From Fidelibacterota bacterium (lineage in GTDB: Bacteria > Fidelibacterota > Fidelibacteria > Fidelibacterales > Fidelibacteraceae): a stretch of 34,095 nucleotides of DNA. A program made the position numbers and the translations under genes. Every line of letters begins with the position of its first letter. The stretch's first letter is position 1. Where the stretch lies: assembly GCA_018400915.1 (NCBI GenBank), contig JAGYLW010000008.1, positions 1 to 34,095 on the forward strand, in the 5' to 3' direction. Shown in pieces: positions 26,300 to 34,095 of this stretch. The notes under the pieces are model-generated. The model saw nothing but the letters and a program-made list of their open reading frames with translations, was not told the origin of the DNA and did not search any database.

Positions 26300-26833
26300 T
26301 CAGACGTAGCGCCGGATCTTGTTAAGGTCCCTGCGTCTCTTTTCCCGTGTTTCCCCGGAAGGATATCCCAGGGTGATGACCAGCGCCGGTTTTTTCGGCG
26401 CTTTGATGTTGAGTAATGTTGCGATCTTCCGGGTCCGGAACCATCCCAGGATACAGGTCCCGAGATTCTCTTCCGCGGCCTGAAGGCAAAAATGCTCCGC
26501 CGTAATGCCGACATCCACCAGGTTGAACTGACGGTCCTTCAGAAGTCCGCCGATGGCAATGGACAATGCCGGCCTCCAGCTGGCAAGCACCACCAGGACG
26601 GGGGCTTTCAGTGCAAAGCGGTTAAAGCGGACAACGGAGGAAAAGGTGGCTTCCGCGACCTTTTCCCGCATTTCGGGATCTTCGACAACGATGAATTCCC
26701 AGGGCTGGGAATTCGTTGCCGAGGGAGCAAGCCGTGCGGCTTCCAGGCAGCGTTCGATCTTTTCACGCTCCACCGGTTTGTCCAGATACTTACGGTCGCT
26801 CTGACGTTTTTTTACCAGTTCAAGGAATTTCAT
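26300..26833 (-). CDS. nitroreductase family protein
   Basis: 177 aa. MKFLELVKKRQSDRKYLDKPVEREKIERCLEAARLAPSATNSQPWEFIVVEDPEMR...ITLGYPSGE. Confidence 0.94.
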   Translation of the reverse strand: MKFLELVKKRQSDRKYLDKPVEREKIERCLEAARLAPSATNSQPWEFIVVEDPEMREKVAEATFSSVVRFNRFALKAPVLVVLASWRPALSIAIGGLLKDRQFNLVDVGITAEHFCLQAAEENLGTCILGWFRTRKIATLLNIKAPKKPALVITLGYPSGETREKRRRDLNKIRRYV

Positions 26834-27255
26834 AACGTTGGCTTGATCTTCTCAGTATAGAGTTGATAAAATGTTGTTTCAATGTCGTCCCGCACCTTGC
26901 GGTAGGCTTTCATGACCGCCTCCCGTCCGCCGGGAGTGTTGTAGGGATCGGGAAAAGAAAAATGCAGGCGCTTTTTGACCTCCCCGGAAAAATAGGGGCA
27001 GGTCTCGTTCGCCAGGTCGCAGACGGTGATCACGTAATCAAACGATCGATCGGTATAATCGCGGACATCTTCCGGCACATGATCACTGATATCAATACCT
27101 TTTTCGGCCATGACTTCCACGGAATGCGGGGAAACCCGGGAAGCGGGAGAAACGCCGGCGGAATATACTTCCGGCCGGTCGTCAAAATGCTTCATGAAAC
27201 CGTGCGCCATCTGACTGCGGCAGGAATTGCCTGTGCACAGGATCAAAATCCTCAT
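26830..27255 (-). CDS. arsenate reductase / low-MW protein tyrosine phosphatase family (ArsC-like)
   Basis: MRILILCTGNSCRSQMAHGFMKHF (CTGNSCRS P-loop), VITVCDLANETCPYF, FPDPYNTPG. ATG at 27255 (track start 27321 is inside the upstream gene). Confidence 0.9.
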   Translation of the reverse strand: MRILILCTGNSCRSQMAHGFMKHFDDRPEVYSAGVSPASRVSPHSVEVMAEKGIDISDHVPEDVRDYTDRSFDYVITVCDLANETCPYFSGEVKKRLHFSFPDPYNTPGGREAVMKAYRKVRDDIETTFYQLYTEKIKPTL

Positions 27256-28091
27256 TCTTCCTCCTTCTTGCGGGCGCGGAAGACGATCCGCAGCAGGATG
27301 AGCGCCAGCCACAGCGGCCACAGGCGGATGATCCAGAAAAATACGGTCACGACACCCTGCCAGCCCTTGTGCAGGGACCGGAGGAAGGTCGCGCCAAAGC
27401 CCAGGGGTTTGTCGGGGACATAGGTACCCGGCAGGGACTGGTAGAACTCAATGCGCACTTCGCTCATCGCCACCTGGCGCGAGAGATACTCCAGTCGCTT
27501 TTCCTGGGCTTCGATCTCCTCTTCCAGGCGCCGGATATTCTCTTCCACGGCGATCATGTCGCCGACATTTTCGGCTTTATCCAGAAGGTCACGGTACCGC
27601 TCAAGCGCCTGACGCTTTGTGGCCAGCCGGGATTCCGCGTCGATATACTCCTCCGTCACGTCCCGCGCGGAAACGCGTTTTGACTCCAGGCGGCGGATAT
27701 CGTCCCCGCTGAGCACATCCCCGATAAGGTCCGCGAAATGTTTTTCCGGGACCCGCACGTGGAGCCGGTAATACAGCCGGCCCATTTGCCGGAACTGGTT
27801 TTCCTGCTGGATATAAGCCTCATACTCCGTGATAAGCTTGCCCAGGCGAGACAGCGAGGAATCCAGATCCCGGACCTCGAATTCCAGGGAAGCCGTTTTT
27901 ACGATCTTTTTCCCCGTATTGTCGATATGCAGACCGTTGCCGGCGCCCGGGGCCCTGCCCGCGCCGGCGGCTTCTTCGGCGTAAACGGCGGTCTTTTCCG
28001 TATAAGCCTGTGTCTTGTTGACGGAACGATCCGTCTTTCCGCATGCGGCGAACAGGAAGAGAACACCAAGAAAAACAACTGCTTTTTTCAT
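27252..28091 (-). CDS. DUF4349-domain lipoprotein
   Basis: 279 aa. Lipobox FAACG; KIVKTASLEFEVRDLDSSLSRL..., RVSARDVTEEYIDAESRLATKRQALERYRDLL, coiled coil, C-terminal TM. Confidence 0.85.
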   Translation of the reverse strand: MKKAVVFLGVLFLFAACGKTDRSVNKTQAYTEKTAVYAEEAAGAGRAPGAGNGLHIDNTGKKIVKTASLEFEVRDLDSSLSRLGKLITEYEAYIQQENQFRQMGRLYYRLHVRVPEKHFADLIGDVLSGDDIRRLESKRVSARDVTEEYIDAESRLATKRQALERYRDLLDKAENVGDMIAVEENIRRLEEEIEAQEKRLEYLSRQVAMSEVRIEFYQSLPGTYVPDKPLGFGATFLRSLHKGWQGVVTVFFWIIRLWPLWLALILLRIVFRARKKEEE

Positions 28092-28108
28092 GGTTTAACC
28101 CCTTTCGT

Positions 28109-28540
28109 TTATTGGGAACCCGTGCTTCCGAAACCGCCCATTCCGCGGTCGGAGCCGTTAAGCTCTTCAACTTCCGACATATCAGGATGTTTCGGGGTTT
28201 GAAATATAAATTGCGCCACGCGGTCGCCGGGCCTTACGGTGAAATCCTCTTCACCGAGATTGGCGAGGATCACGCCGATCTCGTTACGGTATCCGGAATC
28301 CACCGTTCCCGGCGCGTTCAGGCAGAACACTCCGTGCTTGAGCGCGAGTCCGCTTCGGGAACGCACCTGCAGTTCCATTGCTTCCGGCAGTTCCACCGCC
28401 AGCCCGGTCTTTACTATTTTCCACTTGCCTGCGGGTATCACGACCTCTTCCACGGCGCTGACGTCATATCCCGCATCCCAGGCATGCTGCTGAAAGGGAA
28501 GTCTTGCAAGCGGGGAAAGGCGTTTGAATTTGACTTTCAT
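28109..28540 (-). CDS. dut: dUTP diphosphatase
   Basis: 143 aa. DAGYDVSAVEE, VRSRSGLALKHGVFCLNAPGTVDSGYRNEIGVILAN, RVAQFIF, GSDRGMGGFGSTG. Confidence 0.96.
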   Translation of the reverse strand: MKVKFKRLSPLARLPFQQHAWDAGYDVSAVEEVVIPAGKWKIVKTGLAVELPEAMELQVRSRSGLALKHGVFCLNAPGTVDSGYRNEIGVILANLGEEDFTVRPGDRVAQFIFQTPKHPDMSEVEELNGSDRGMGGFGSTGSQ

Positions 28541-28616
28541 GATGCTTGATTCCTTGTTATTGTTGAAGTTTTTGCTTGACTTTCATGCAATTAATCGACA
28601 AAATCACCTCTGATAT

Positions 28617-28700
28617 GCCGAGGTGGTGAAACTGGTAGACGCAGGGGACTCAAAATCCCCCGGGCTTCGGCCCTTGCGGGTTCGATTCCCGCCCTCGGTA
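28617..28700 (+). tRNA. tRNA-Leu(CAA)
   Basis: GCCGAGG...CCTCGGT acceptor, GGGGA-CTCAAAA-TCCCC anticodon arm, long variable arm (GGGCTTCGGCCC), T arm GCGGG-TTCGATT-CCCGC. Confidence 0.95.
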
Positions 28701-28710
28701 CAGCATAAGG

Positions 28711-28736
28711 CCCCTCTGACAGGAGGGGTTTTGCTT
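28711..28736 (+). terminator. rho-independent terminator downstream of tRNA-Leu
   Basis: CCCCTC-tgacag-GAGGGG followed by TTTTGCTTTTT. Confidence 0.75.
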
Positions 28737-28925
28737 TTTCCGGATTTCGATGAACACGGACTCAGGATCCCCGTCCGCCAGACGGCGGACATGGGGGTTT
28801 CTCCCGGTACGGACATAGTCCTTCCCGCATGAGAAGGGCGGTATCTCCATATGTCAATACTTGAAAAATAGCGGTGCGCGGGGAAAATAACAACGGGAAA
28901 TTGCACCTGCCCCGGGAATATGCAA

Positions 28926-28956
28926 TAAAAAAAATCCCGTCCATGGCGGACGGGAT
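28926..28956 (-). terminator. rho-independent terminator downstream of the M55 peptidase gene
   Basis: Perfect stem ATCCCGTCC/GGACGGGAT, 5-nt loop, T-run of 8 on the minus strand. Confidence 0.85.
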
Positions 28957-28981
28957 AAAGATCATTCGTATAGAAAAGTGT

Positions 28982-29782
28982 TTAAACGCAAAATTCAAGA
29001 AAACGCATAATATCCAGAATATTATTGGCTTCAATGCGGGTGGTAAAGGCATTTACCGCCGTTGCTCCGGGATAATGGGAGGCCCGGTAGGCGGAAACAT
29101 GATTCTTGTAACGCACATCCAGCACGAGATGTCCCGGAACGTCCGTTTTATATTTTTTCCGGTCTTTCTTCAGGGCTTTTTTCACGCCGGCACGGATCTT
29201 TTTCAATGCAAGCTGCGGATGGATGCTGTGTGTGGCGCTCCCCGTCCCCTGCAGTGTGGCAACGGTAAGGACCTCCGGGTCGTCTTTGTGGATGCGTTCA
29301 CAAAGACCCGCATCCCCGGAACAAAAAACAAGAGGGATATGATGCGAGCGGGCGACCATCGCATGCAGCAGGTATTCGGAACAAAGTTCACCGTTGAGGT
29401 GCATTTCTGAAACCAGGCGGGAAGACATGGTATGGGAAAGCGGATTGTCGGCGGACCCGGAGGGGGAATGATAGCCGATGAACGCGGCGGCGTCGAATCC
29501 TTCCTCTATGCCCCAGACCATGGAATAGGGATGCCGGCTCCAGGAACGGATAAGTTCAGCTTCTTCCGGAAGTTCGGCGGCAATGAGATTGCGGCCGGTT
29601 TCATGGGCGTCTTTGACGACGATTTTCTTAGCGCCCGCATGAAGCGCCCCCTCGCAGGCCGCGGCGACCTCACGGGTCATCTGCCTGCGGAACTCACCGT
29701 AATCCGCATGGTCTTTATTCGTTTCGCTCCAGCTGTTAATGCCGGTTACGCCTTCGATATCTGCGCTGATAAAAAACCGCAT
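28982..29782 (-). CDS. dppA: M55-family D-aminopeptidase (DppA-like)
   Basis: 266 aa. MRFFISADIEGVTGINSW, VVKDAHETGRNL, FIGYHSPSGSADNPLSHTMS, GDAGLCER. Confidence 0.92.
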   Translation of the reverse strand: MRFFISADIEGVTGINSWSETNKDHADYGEFRRQMTREVAAACEGALHAGAKKIVVKDAHETGRNLIAAELPEEAELIRSWSRHPYSMVWGIEEGFDAAAFIGYHSPSGSADNPLSHTMSSRLVSEMHLNGELCSEYLLHAMVARSHHIPLVFCSGDAGLCERIHKDDPEVLTVATLQGTGSATHSIHPQLALKKIRAGVKKALKKDRKKYKTDVPGHLVLDVRYKNHVSAYRASHYPGATAVNAFTTRIEANNILDIMRFLEFCV

Positions 29783-29952
29783 TAAGCCTTGGCTCCGTTT
29801 TCTGCAGAACCTTCGAGGTCCTGCAGCTCGGGATCGTCCTCAAAATCCAGGTCGGGATTTTTCAGCAGGAACCTGTCCAGCAGGAATTTTGTCACGATTC
29901 CCATTGCGGCAAGGATAAACCCCGCGATCAAGAGCTTATTCGTTGTTTTCAT
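29782..29952 (-). CDS. 56-aa single-TM protein, translationally coupled to dppA
   Basis: Below the ORF track cutoff. MKTTNKLLIAGFILAAMGIVTKFLLDRFLLKNPDLDFEDDPELQDLEGSAENGAKA*; GGAGGAGAT-ATG start; its TAA overlaps the dppA ATG (TAATG arrangement). Confidence 0.7.
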   Translation of the reverse strand: MKTTNKLLIAGFILAAMGIVTKFLLDRFLLKNPDLDFEDDPELQDLEGSAENGAKA

Positions 29953-30009
29953 ATCTCCTCCAGGTGTTTTATGAAATATAAGGTAAATAAGCGATTTATC
30001 AAATGCAAA

Positions 30010-30795
30010 TTATGCGAAGAATCCTTGTTTCCCTTCTTTCATCCTCCAGATCGTCCGCAGCGGTGCAATGAGGCGTCCCTTATCACTTTTGATGATATGC
30101 TGCAGCACGGTGTATTGTTCCTTTTCATCCGGGATGCGGCACTGCGAAAGGATGCTGTCGCCGTAAAAGGCCTGTCCCTTGAATGCAATCTCCAGTTCGG
30201 CAAGTTCGTATGTTTTGCTGATCTTTTCGGGGACCGCTTCAAGCGCCCATTCGGCCGTGACCCGGTTGTTCACATGCCGGTTGATGTCCAGGTCGGATCT
30301 CCTTACCCGCAGATGTTTCCGGTATTCCATTGCATCATCATCCGGAACGGGCAGAGAAAGAAAATTTGTCTTTGACTTCAGAATGCTCGGGCCGGACTTC
30401 CCCGAGCGGGATGACCTCGTCAACGTTTGCGGCAATGGTGGTCGTTGGGATGTCGTACAGGACCAGTTTTCGCTGTGATGCGCATCAGCGAAGCGCCCGA
30501 TGCGTCGTCGTGGGCAGTAAATCACGCACGGAAAAACGGCCCCGGTGCCCGAGATCCATGCTCATGCTGAGTTTTGTCCGCATAGGCGGATACGGGGTCA
30601 CCGGCAACCAGATGAACGCGCGACAGCATCCAGGTAGCAACTGCGGCGGCAACAGTTCCGGAATGCTTACGTGAAGCTGACGGTGTGCAGTGCGGCAATT
30701 TCCGCATGTAATTCAGAAGCGAGAGGGCACTAATAATCTGCCCCCCGGCATCACATTCGTAAACACGTACCCGGGAACGGTAAAGTATATTTCAT
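30010..30795 (-). pseudogene. acyl-ACP thioesterase, disrupted by several frameshifts in the N-terminal hotdog domain
   Basis: C-terminal domain intact (EYRKHLRVRRSDLDINRHVNNRVTAEWALEAVPE...LEIAFKGQAFYGDSIL). Upstream matches are scattered over frames: VRVYECDAGGQIISALSLLNYM, EIAALHTVSF, ATWMLSRVHL, RFSVRDLL, KLVLYDIPTTTIAANVDEVIPLGEVRPEHSEVKDKFS. Confidence 0.78.
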
Positions 30796-31018
30796 GTCAA
30801 AACTCCCGTGTTGAGGTAATTATAGGAAGAATATTTGAAAAAAAGGAAACAGGCGCGGTTCGGGCCGGGAAAGGGGAAAGGCGTGAAAGATAGAAAATCT
30901 GAGTATGGGGCGGGAGAAAGAAGAAACATTTCCGCATACCGTGAAGGGGAACGGCATAGGTCCCTGGACGGGGGGGCATCAGGCAGTCGTTGTTTGTCGA
31001 TATTATGCAACACGGATC

Positions 31019-31933
31019 TTAAAGGCGAAGGCTTTTCCCTTCTTCTTCCAGGACCTCACGGAGCGCGCCTTCATGGGCTTCCAGGCGTTTGCGGGCGGCA
31101 TCCGGTTCGATGCCGAGGAGCGCCACGACAAGCGCGGTCTTGACACTGCCGCCGGATTTTTTCAGGATCTCCATGGAGGTGTCGTAATCCGTTCCCGTAC
31201 AGTGCCGGATGATCCTGGCGCCGCGGTCCCAGAGTTTCTTATTGGTGGTCATCAGGTCCACCATCAGGTTCCCGTAGGTCTTGTTGAGCTTGATCATCGC
31301 CGTCGTCGTGATCATATTCAGGATAAGTTTTGTTGCGGTCCCGGCCTTCATGCGGGTTGAACCGGTCACGATCTCCGGACCGACAACGGCCTGGATCATG
31401 ACATCAATATGGAGATTCTTTTCAAAAGTGTTGCAGACCAGCAGGCCGGTGGTGGCGCCGATCTCTTTGGCACGTTTCAGGGCGGCATGCACATAGTCCG
31501 CACTCCCGCTGGTGGTAATGCCGAGAAGACAGTCGTTTTTCGTTATCCCGCGTTCGTTCACAACGGCATATCCGGCAGCGTAGTCATCTTCAGCGCCTTC
31601 AACGGCCGTAACCAGTGCGGAGAGGCCTCCGCACATGATCCCCTGCACAAGGGTGTTCGGCGCCGAAAAGGTCGGAGGGATCTCGGAAGCATCAAGCACG
31701 CCGAGCCGGCCGCTGGTGCCGGCGCCCACGTAAAACAAACGGCCTCCCTTTTTCATGGACGCCACCACCGCATCAACGAATTCCTCGATCTGCGGAATGG
31801 CTTTTTCCACGGCATAGGGAACGGTCTTGTCTTCTTTGTTGATAGTGACAAGCACCTCACGGGTGCTCATCTGGTCGATATCTTTGCTCGACAGGTTTTG
31901 CTGCTCGGTCGTTTTATCGCTGATCTGCTGCAT
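31019..31933 (-). CDS. murQ: N-acetylmuramic acid 6-phosphate etherase
   Basis: MQQISDKTTEQQNLSSKDIDQMSTREVLVTINKEDKTVPYAVEKAIPQIEEFVDAVVASMKKGGRLFYVGAGTSGRLGVLDASEIPPTFSAP. ATG at 31933 preferred over 31978. Confidence 0.95.
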   Translation of the reverse strand: MQQISDKTTEQQNLSSKDIDQMSTREVLVTINKEDKTVPYAVEKAIPQIEEFVDAVVASMKKGGRLFYVGAGTSGRLGVLDASEIPPTFSAPNTLVQGIMCGGLSALVTAVEGAEDDYAAGYAVVNERGITKNDCLLGITTSGSADYVHAALKRAKEIGATTGLLVCNTFEKNLHIDVMIQAVVGPEIVTGSTRMKAGTATKLILNMITTTAMIKLNKTYGNLMVDLMTTNKKLWDRGARIIRHCTGTDYDTSMEILKKSGGSVKTALVVALLGIEPDAARKRLEAHEGALREVLEEEGKSLRL

Positions 31934-32006
31934 AAAATCCCTTTTATTATCCTCCAAAAACGCGTATAATTTTAACATGAAATTTGCATGAAAACAAGCG
32001 AATAAA

Positions 32007-33647
32007 ATGAAACAAAAACATATCCTTACCGCGGTTCTGCTGCTTTGTTCCGGGATGTCCTTTTCCGCCGGCGCACTGCCGGTTGCCTACGATCTGAGGG
32101 ATGCCGGCGGCGAGGATTATGTTTCCGGGGTAAGATCGCAGCAGGGCGGGACCTGCTGGGCGCACGCGGTCATGGCGTCACTGGAAAGCAACCTGATGCG
32201 CACCGATGTGTGGCCGGCGAATGAAACGACGCCGGAGCCCGACCTGGCGGAATATCATCTCGACTGGTGGAACGGGTTCAACACGTTCTATAATCAGGAT
32301 ATCGGTTATTGTCCGGAGCAGGGGCTCGAAGTGCACATGGGAGGGGATTACCGGGTGGCAAGCGCCTACCTTTCGCGTGGCGACGGTGCGGTGCGGGATG
32401 CGGACGGGCAGTCCTATGACACCCCGCCGGCACGGGATGACAGCAGTTATCATTCCTATTATCCGCGGAAAATCCTGTGGTTTCAGCTGGAGGACGACGG
32501 CTCGAATATTGCGCTTATCAAACGGCAGCTGATGGAACACGGCGCACTGGGGACCTGCATGTATGTGGGGATGGAATTCCTCGACGATTCGACGAACGGC
32601 AGTTTTTATCAGCCGCCTTCGGACCCTCACGACCCCAACCATGCCGTCGCGATCGTCGGCTGGAATGATACGGTAAGCACCGCCGCGCCGCAGCCGGGCG
32701 CCTGGCTGTGCAAAAACAGCTGGGGAACTTCCTGGGGAAACCGCTGGGGCGGAAACGGATATTTCTGGATATCGTATTATGACAAGCATGCCGGCCGCCA
32801 TCCCGAAATGGGCTGTGTTTCCTTTCAGCAGGTGGAGCCGATGCGTTACGACGACGTGTATTATCACGACTATCACGGCTGGAGGGAGGACCTGGACACG
32901 CAGGAGGCGGTCAATATCTTTGTGGCGGAACGAAGGGATACCCTGGTCGCCGTCAGTTTTATCGCGGCGGCGGATTCCGTGGATTATACGATCGGGGTCT
33001 GCCGCTCTCGCAGGCAGCTGAACGAAAGCACCTTTGTCACGGAACAATCCGGATCGATTTCCTTCAGCGGATTTTATACCGTCGATCTGAACAATCCGGT
33101 GCCGCTGATGAAAGAAGATTCCTTCTTTGTCTACCTGTCTCTGGATCGGGGAGGGCATGCTTACGACTGCAGTTCGGAAGTGCCGGTGCTGCTGAACGTA
33201 CCCTCCGTGTATGCCATGACGGCCGCCCCCGCCCGGGTTCCCTCCCGTGCGGAAAAAAACGAAAGCCTCTTCAGGGAGAACGGGCGGTGGAAAGATCTGC
33301 AGACGGTCGATACGACGGCGAATTTTTGCATCAAGGCGCTGGTAAAGGCAAGCCGGTTCACGGAAGGGGCAGCCGCGCCGGAAAAGGCATCGCTGACGGG
33401 CGTTTTCCCCAATCCGGCCTGCCGGGAGATAATCGTTGATTATCAGATCCCGGAACATGCCGTTGTGCGCATTGACCTTTACGATCTCAGGGGCAGGAAG
33501 GTCGGGACCTTTGCTCAGGGATCCCGGCCGAAGGGGTATCACTGGCTGAAAGCGGATCTTTCAGGCCTGAGCTCAGGGATCTATATCTGCACCCTGTTTT
33601 CCGGGAACATTCCGTCGGATTCACGTAAAATACTGGTAATAAAATGA
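32007..33647 (+). CDS. secreted C1-family (papain-like) cysteine peptidase with Por/T9SS-type C-terminal sorting domain
   Basis: 546 aa. Signal peptide; YDLRDAG...VRSQQGGTCWAHAVMASLES (Cys), DPNHAVAIVGWND (His), CKNSWGTSWG (Asn); C-terminal FPNPACREIIVDYQIPEHAVVRIDLYDLRGRKVGTF...LSSGIYICTLFSG. Confidence 0.88.
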   Translation: MKQKHILTAVLLLCSGMSFSAGALPVAYDLRDAGGEDYVSGVRSQQGGTCWAHAVMASLESNLMRTDVWPANETTPEPDLAEYHLDWWNGFNTFYNQDIGYCPEQGLEVHMGGDYRVASAYLSRGDGAVRDADGQSYDTPPARDDSSYHSYYPRKILWFQLEDDGSNIALIKRQLMEHGALGTCMYVGMEFLDDSTNGSFYQPPSDPHDPNHAVAIVGWNDTVSTAAPQPGAWLCKNSWGTSWGNRWGGNGYFWISYYDKHAGRHPEMGCVSFQQVEPMRYDDVYYHDYHGWREDLDTQEAVNIFVAERRDTLVAVSFIAAADSVDYTIGVCRSRRQLNESTFVTEQSGSISFSGFYTVDLNNPVPLMKEDSFFVYLSLDRGGHAYDCSSEVPVLLNVPSVYAMTAAPARVPSRAEKNESLFRENGRWKDLQTVDTTANFCIKALVKASRFTEGAAAPEKASLTGVFPNPACREIIVDYQIPEHAVVRIDLYDLRGRKVGTFAQGSRPKGYHWLKADLSGLSSGIYICTLFSGNIPSDSRKILVIK

Positions 33648-34095
33648 AAAAGACCCTCTCCGGAATATTCCTCTGCCTGCTTGCTTCCGGCGCCCTGCAT
33701 GCCGGGGTTTACGAATACGACTATCATTTCTCCCAGCCCCGGATGCAGCAGAAGGACGGGCACATGATCGTCCGGCTTTCCGGATGCCGGCAGACCGGCA
33801 TCACGGGCGAACCGCAGCTGCCGGCATATCCGCTGATGATACTCCTGCCGGCAGGGGAGACCCTGGATTCCGTGGAATTACTGAAGGATCAGGGCACCGA
33901 TTATCCCGTGATGCTTCCGGTGATGCCGATGCAGGCCGACAGGCCCCTGTCGATGCGAACTCCCGAAAGGACTTTCCTGAAGCATCAGGAGGCCTATGAA
34001 AAAGCGGAGTATGCGGTCAGGGAAATGGAAAGTGCCGTGCACCGCTTTCGCGGGGCAAATATGTTGACCGGAGTAATCCGGCCCCTGCGTTATTT
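33644..34095 (+). CDS. secreted protein with C25 (gingipain)-type propeptide, truncated by window edge
   Basis: Open to the window end, so absent from the ORF track. MKKTLSGIFLCLLASGALHAGVYEYDYHFSQPRM...GEPQLPAYPLMILLPAGETLDSVEL resembles Propeptide_C25. ATGA overlap with the C1 peptidase stop. Confidence 0.72.
   Translation, partial: MKKTLSGIFLCLLASGALHAGVYEYDYHFSQPRMQQKDGHMIVRLSGCRQTGITGEPQLPAYPLMILLPAGETLDSVELLKDQGTDYPVMLPVMPMQADRPLSMRTPERTFLKHQEAYEKAEYAVREMESAVHRFRGANMLTGVIRPLRY

Noticed and set aside
26830-27255. Arsenic-resistance operon
   Set aside because: Only an ArsC/LMW-phosphatase-like gene is present; no ArsR, ArsB or Acr3 nearby.
30835-31360. Plus-strand ORFs at 30835-31143 and 30905-31360
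   Set aside because: They run into murQ antisense, have no domain signature, and start in purine-rich intergenic sequence.
32178-33542. 454-aa minus-strand ORF
   Set aside because: Antisense of the C1 peptidase gene.

Overview
The window is a gene-dense bacterial chromosome segment, mostly housekeeping genes. The C1 peptidase ends in a Por/T9SS-type C-terminal domain and there is a GWxTD protein, which suggests an FCB-group organism (inference). Contents in order: a trimeric [FeFe]-hydrogenase operon (hydC-hydB-hydA, minus strand, hydA cut by the left edge); yajC; a def-fmt-rsmB-PASTA-CTP-kinase-like cluster; an SGNH hydrolase; an amidase-murI-folC cluster; a HIT protein; smc; a GWxTD protein; comF; PspC; tRNA-Asn(GTT); an unknown lipoprotein with a 54-aa membrane microprotein; spmB/spmA-like genes; a beta-lactamase-fold serine hydrolase; apbE; a repeat-rich convergent intergenic region; a dut-DUF4349-arsC-nitroreductase operon; tRNA-Leu(CAA); an M55 D-aminopeptidase with a coupled 56-aa membrane protein; a frameshifted acyl-ACP thioesterase; murQ; and a translationally coupled pair of secreted cysteine proteases (C1, then a C25/gingipain-type propeptide cut by the right edge). 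The least explained parts are the two-family intergenic repeat system (degenerate GTTGAGT arrays that abut stop codons, plus hairpin elements whose paired bases covary), a tandem AGAACATAGGTAACACTT repeat, the lipoprotein/microprotein pair, the multi-frameshift thioesterase, and the coupled protease pair. I found no CRISPR array, intact transposase, prophage or clear defence system.
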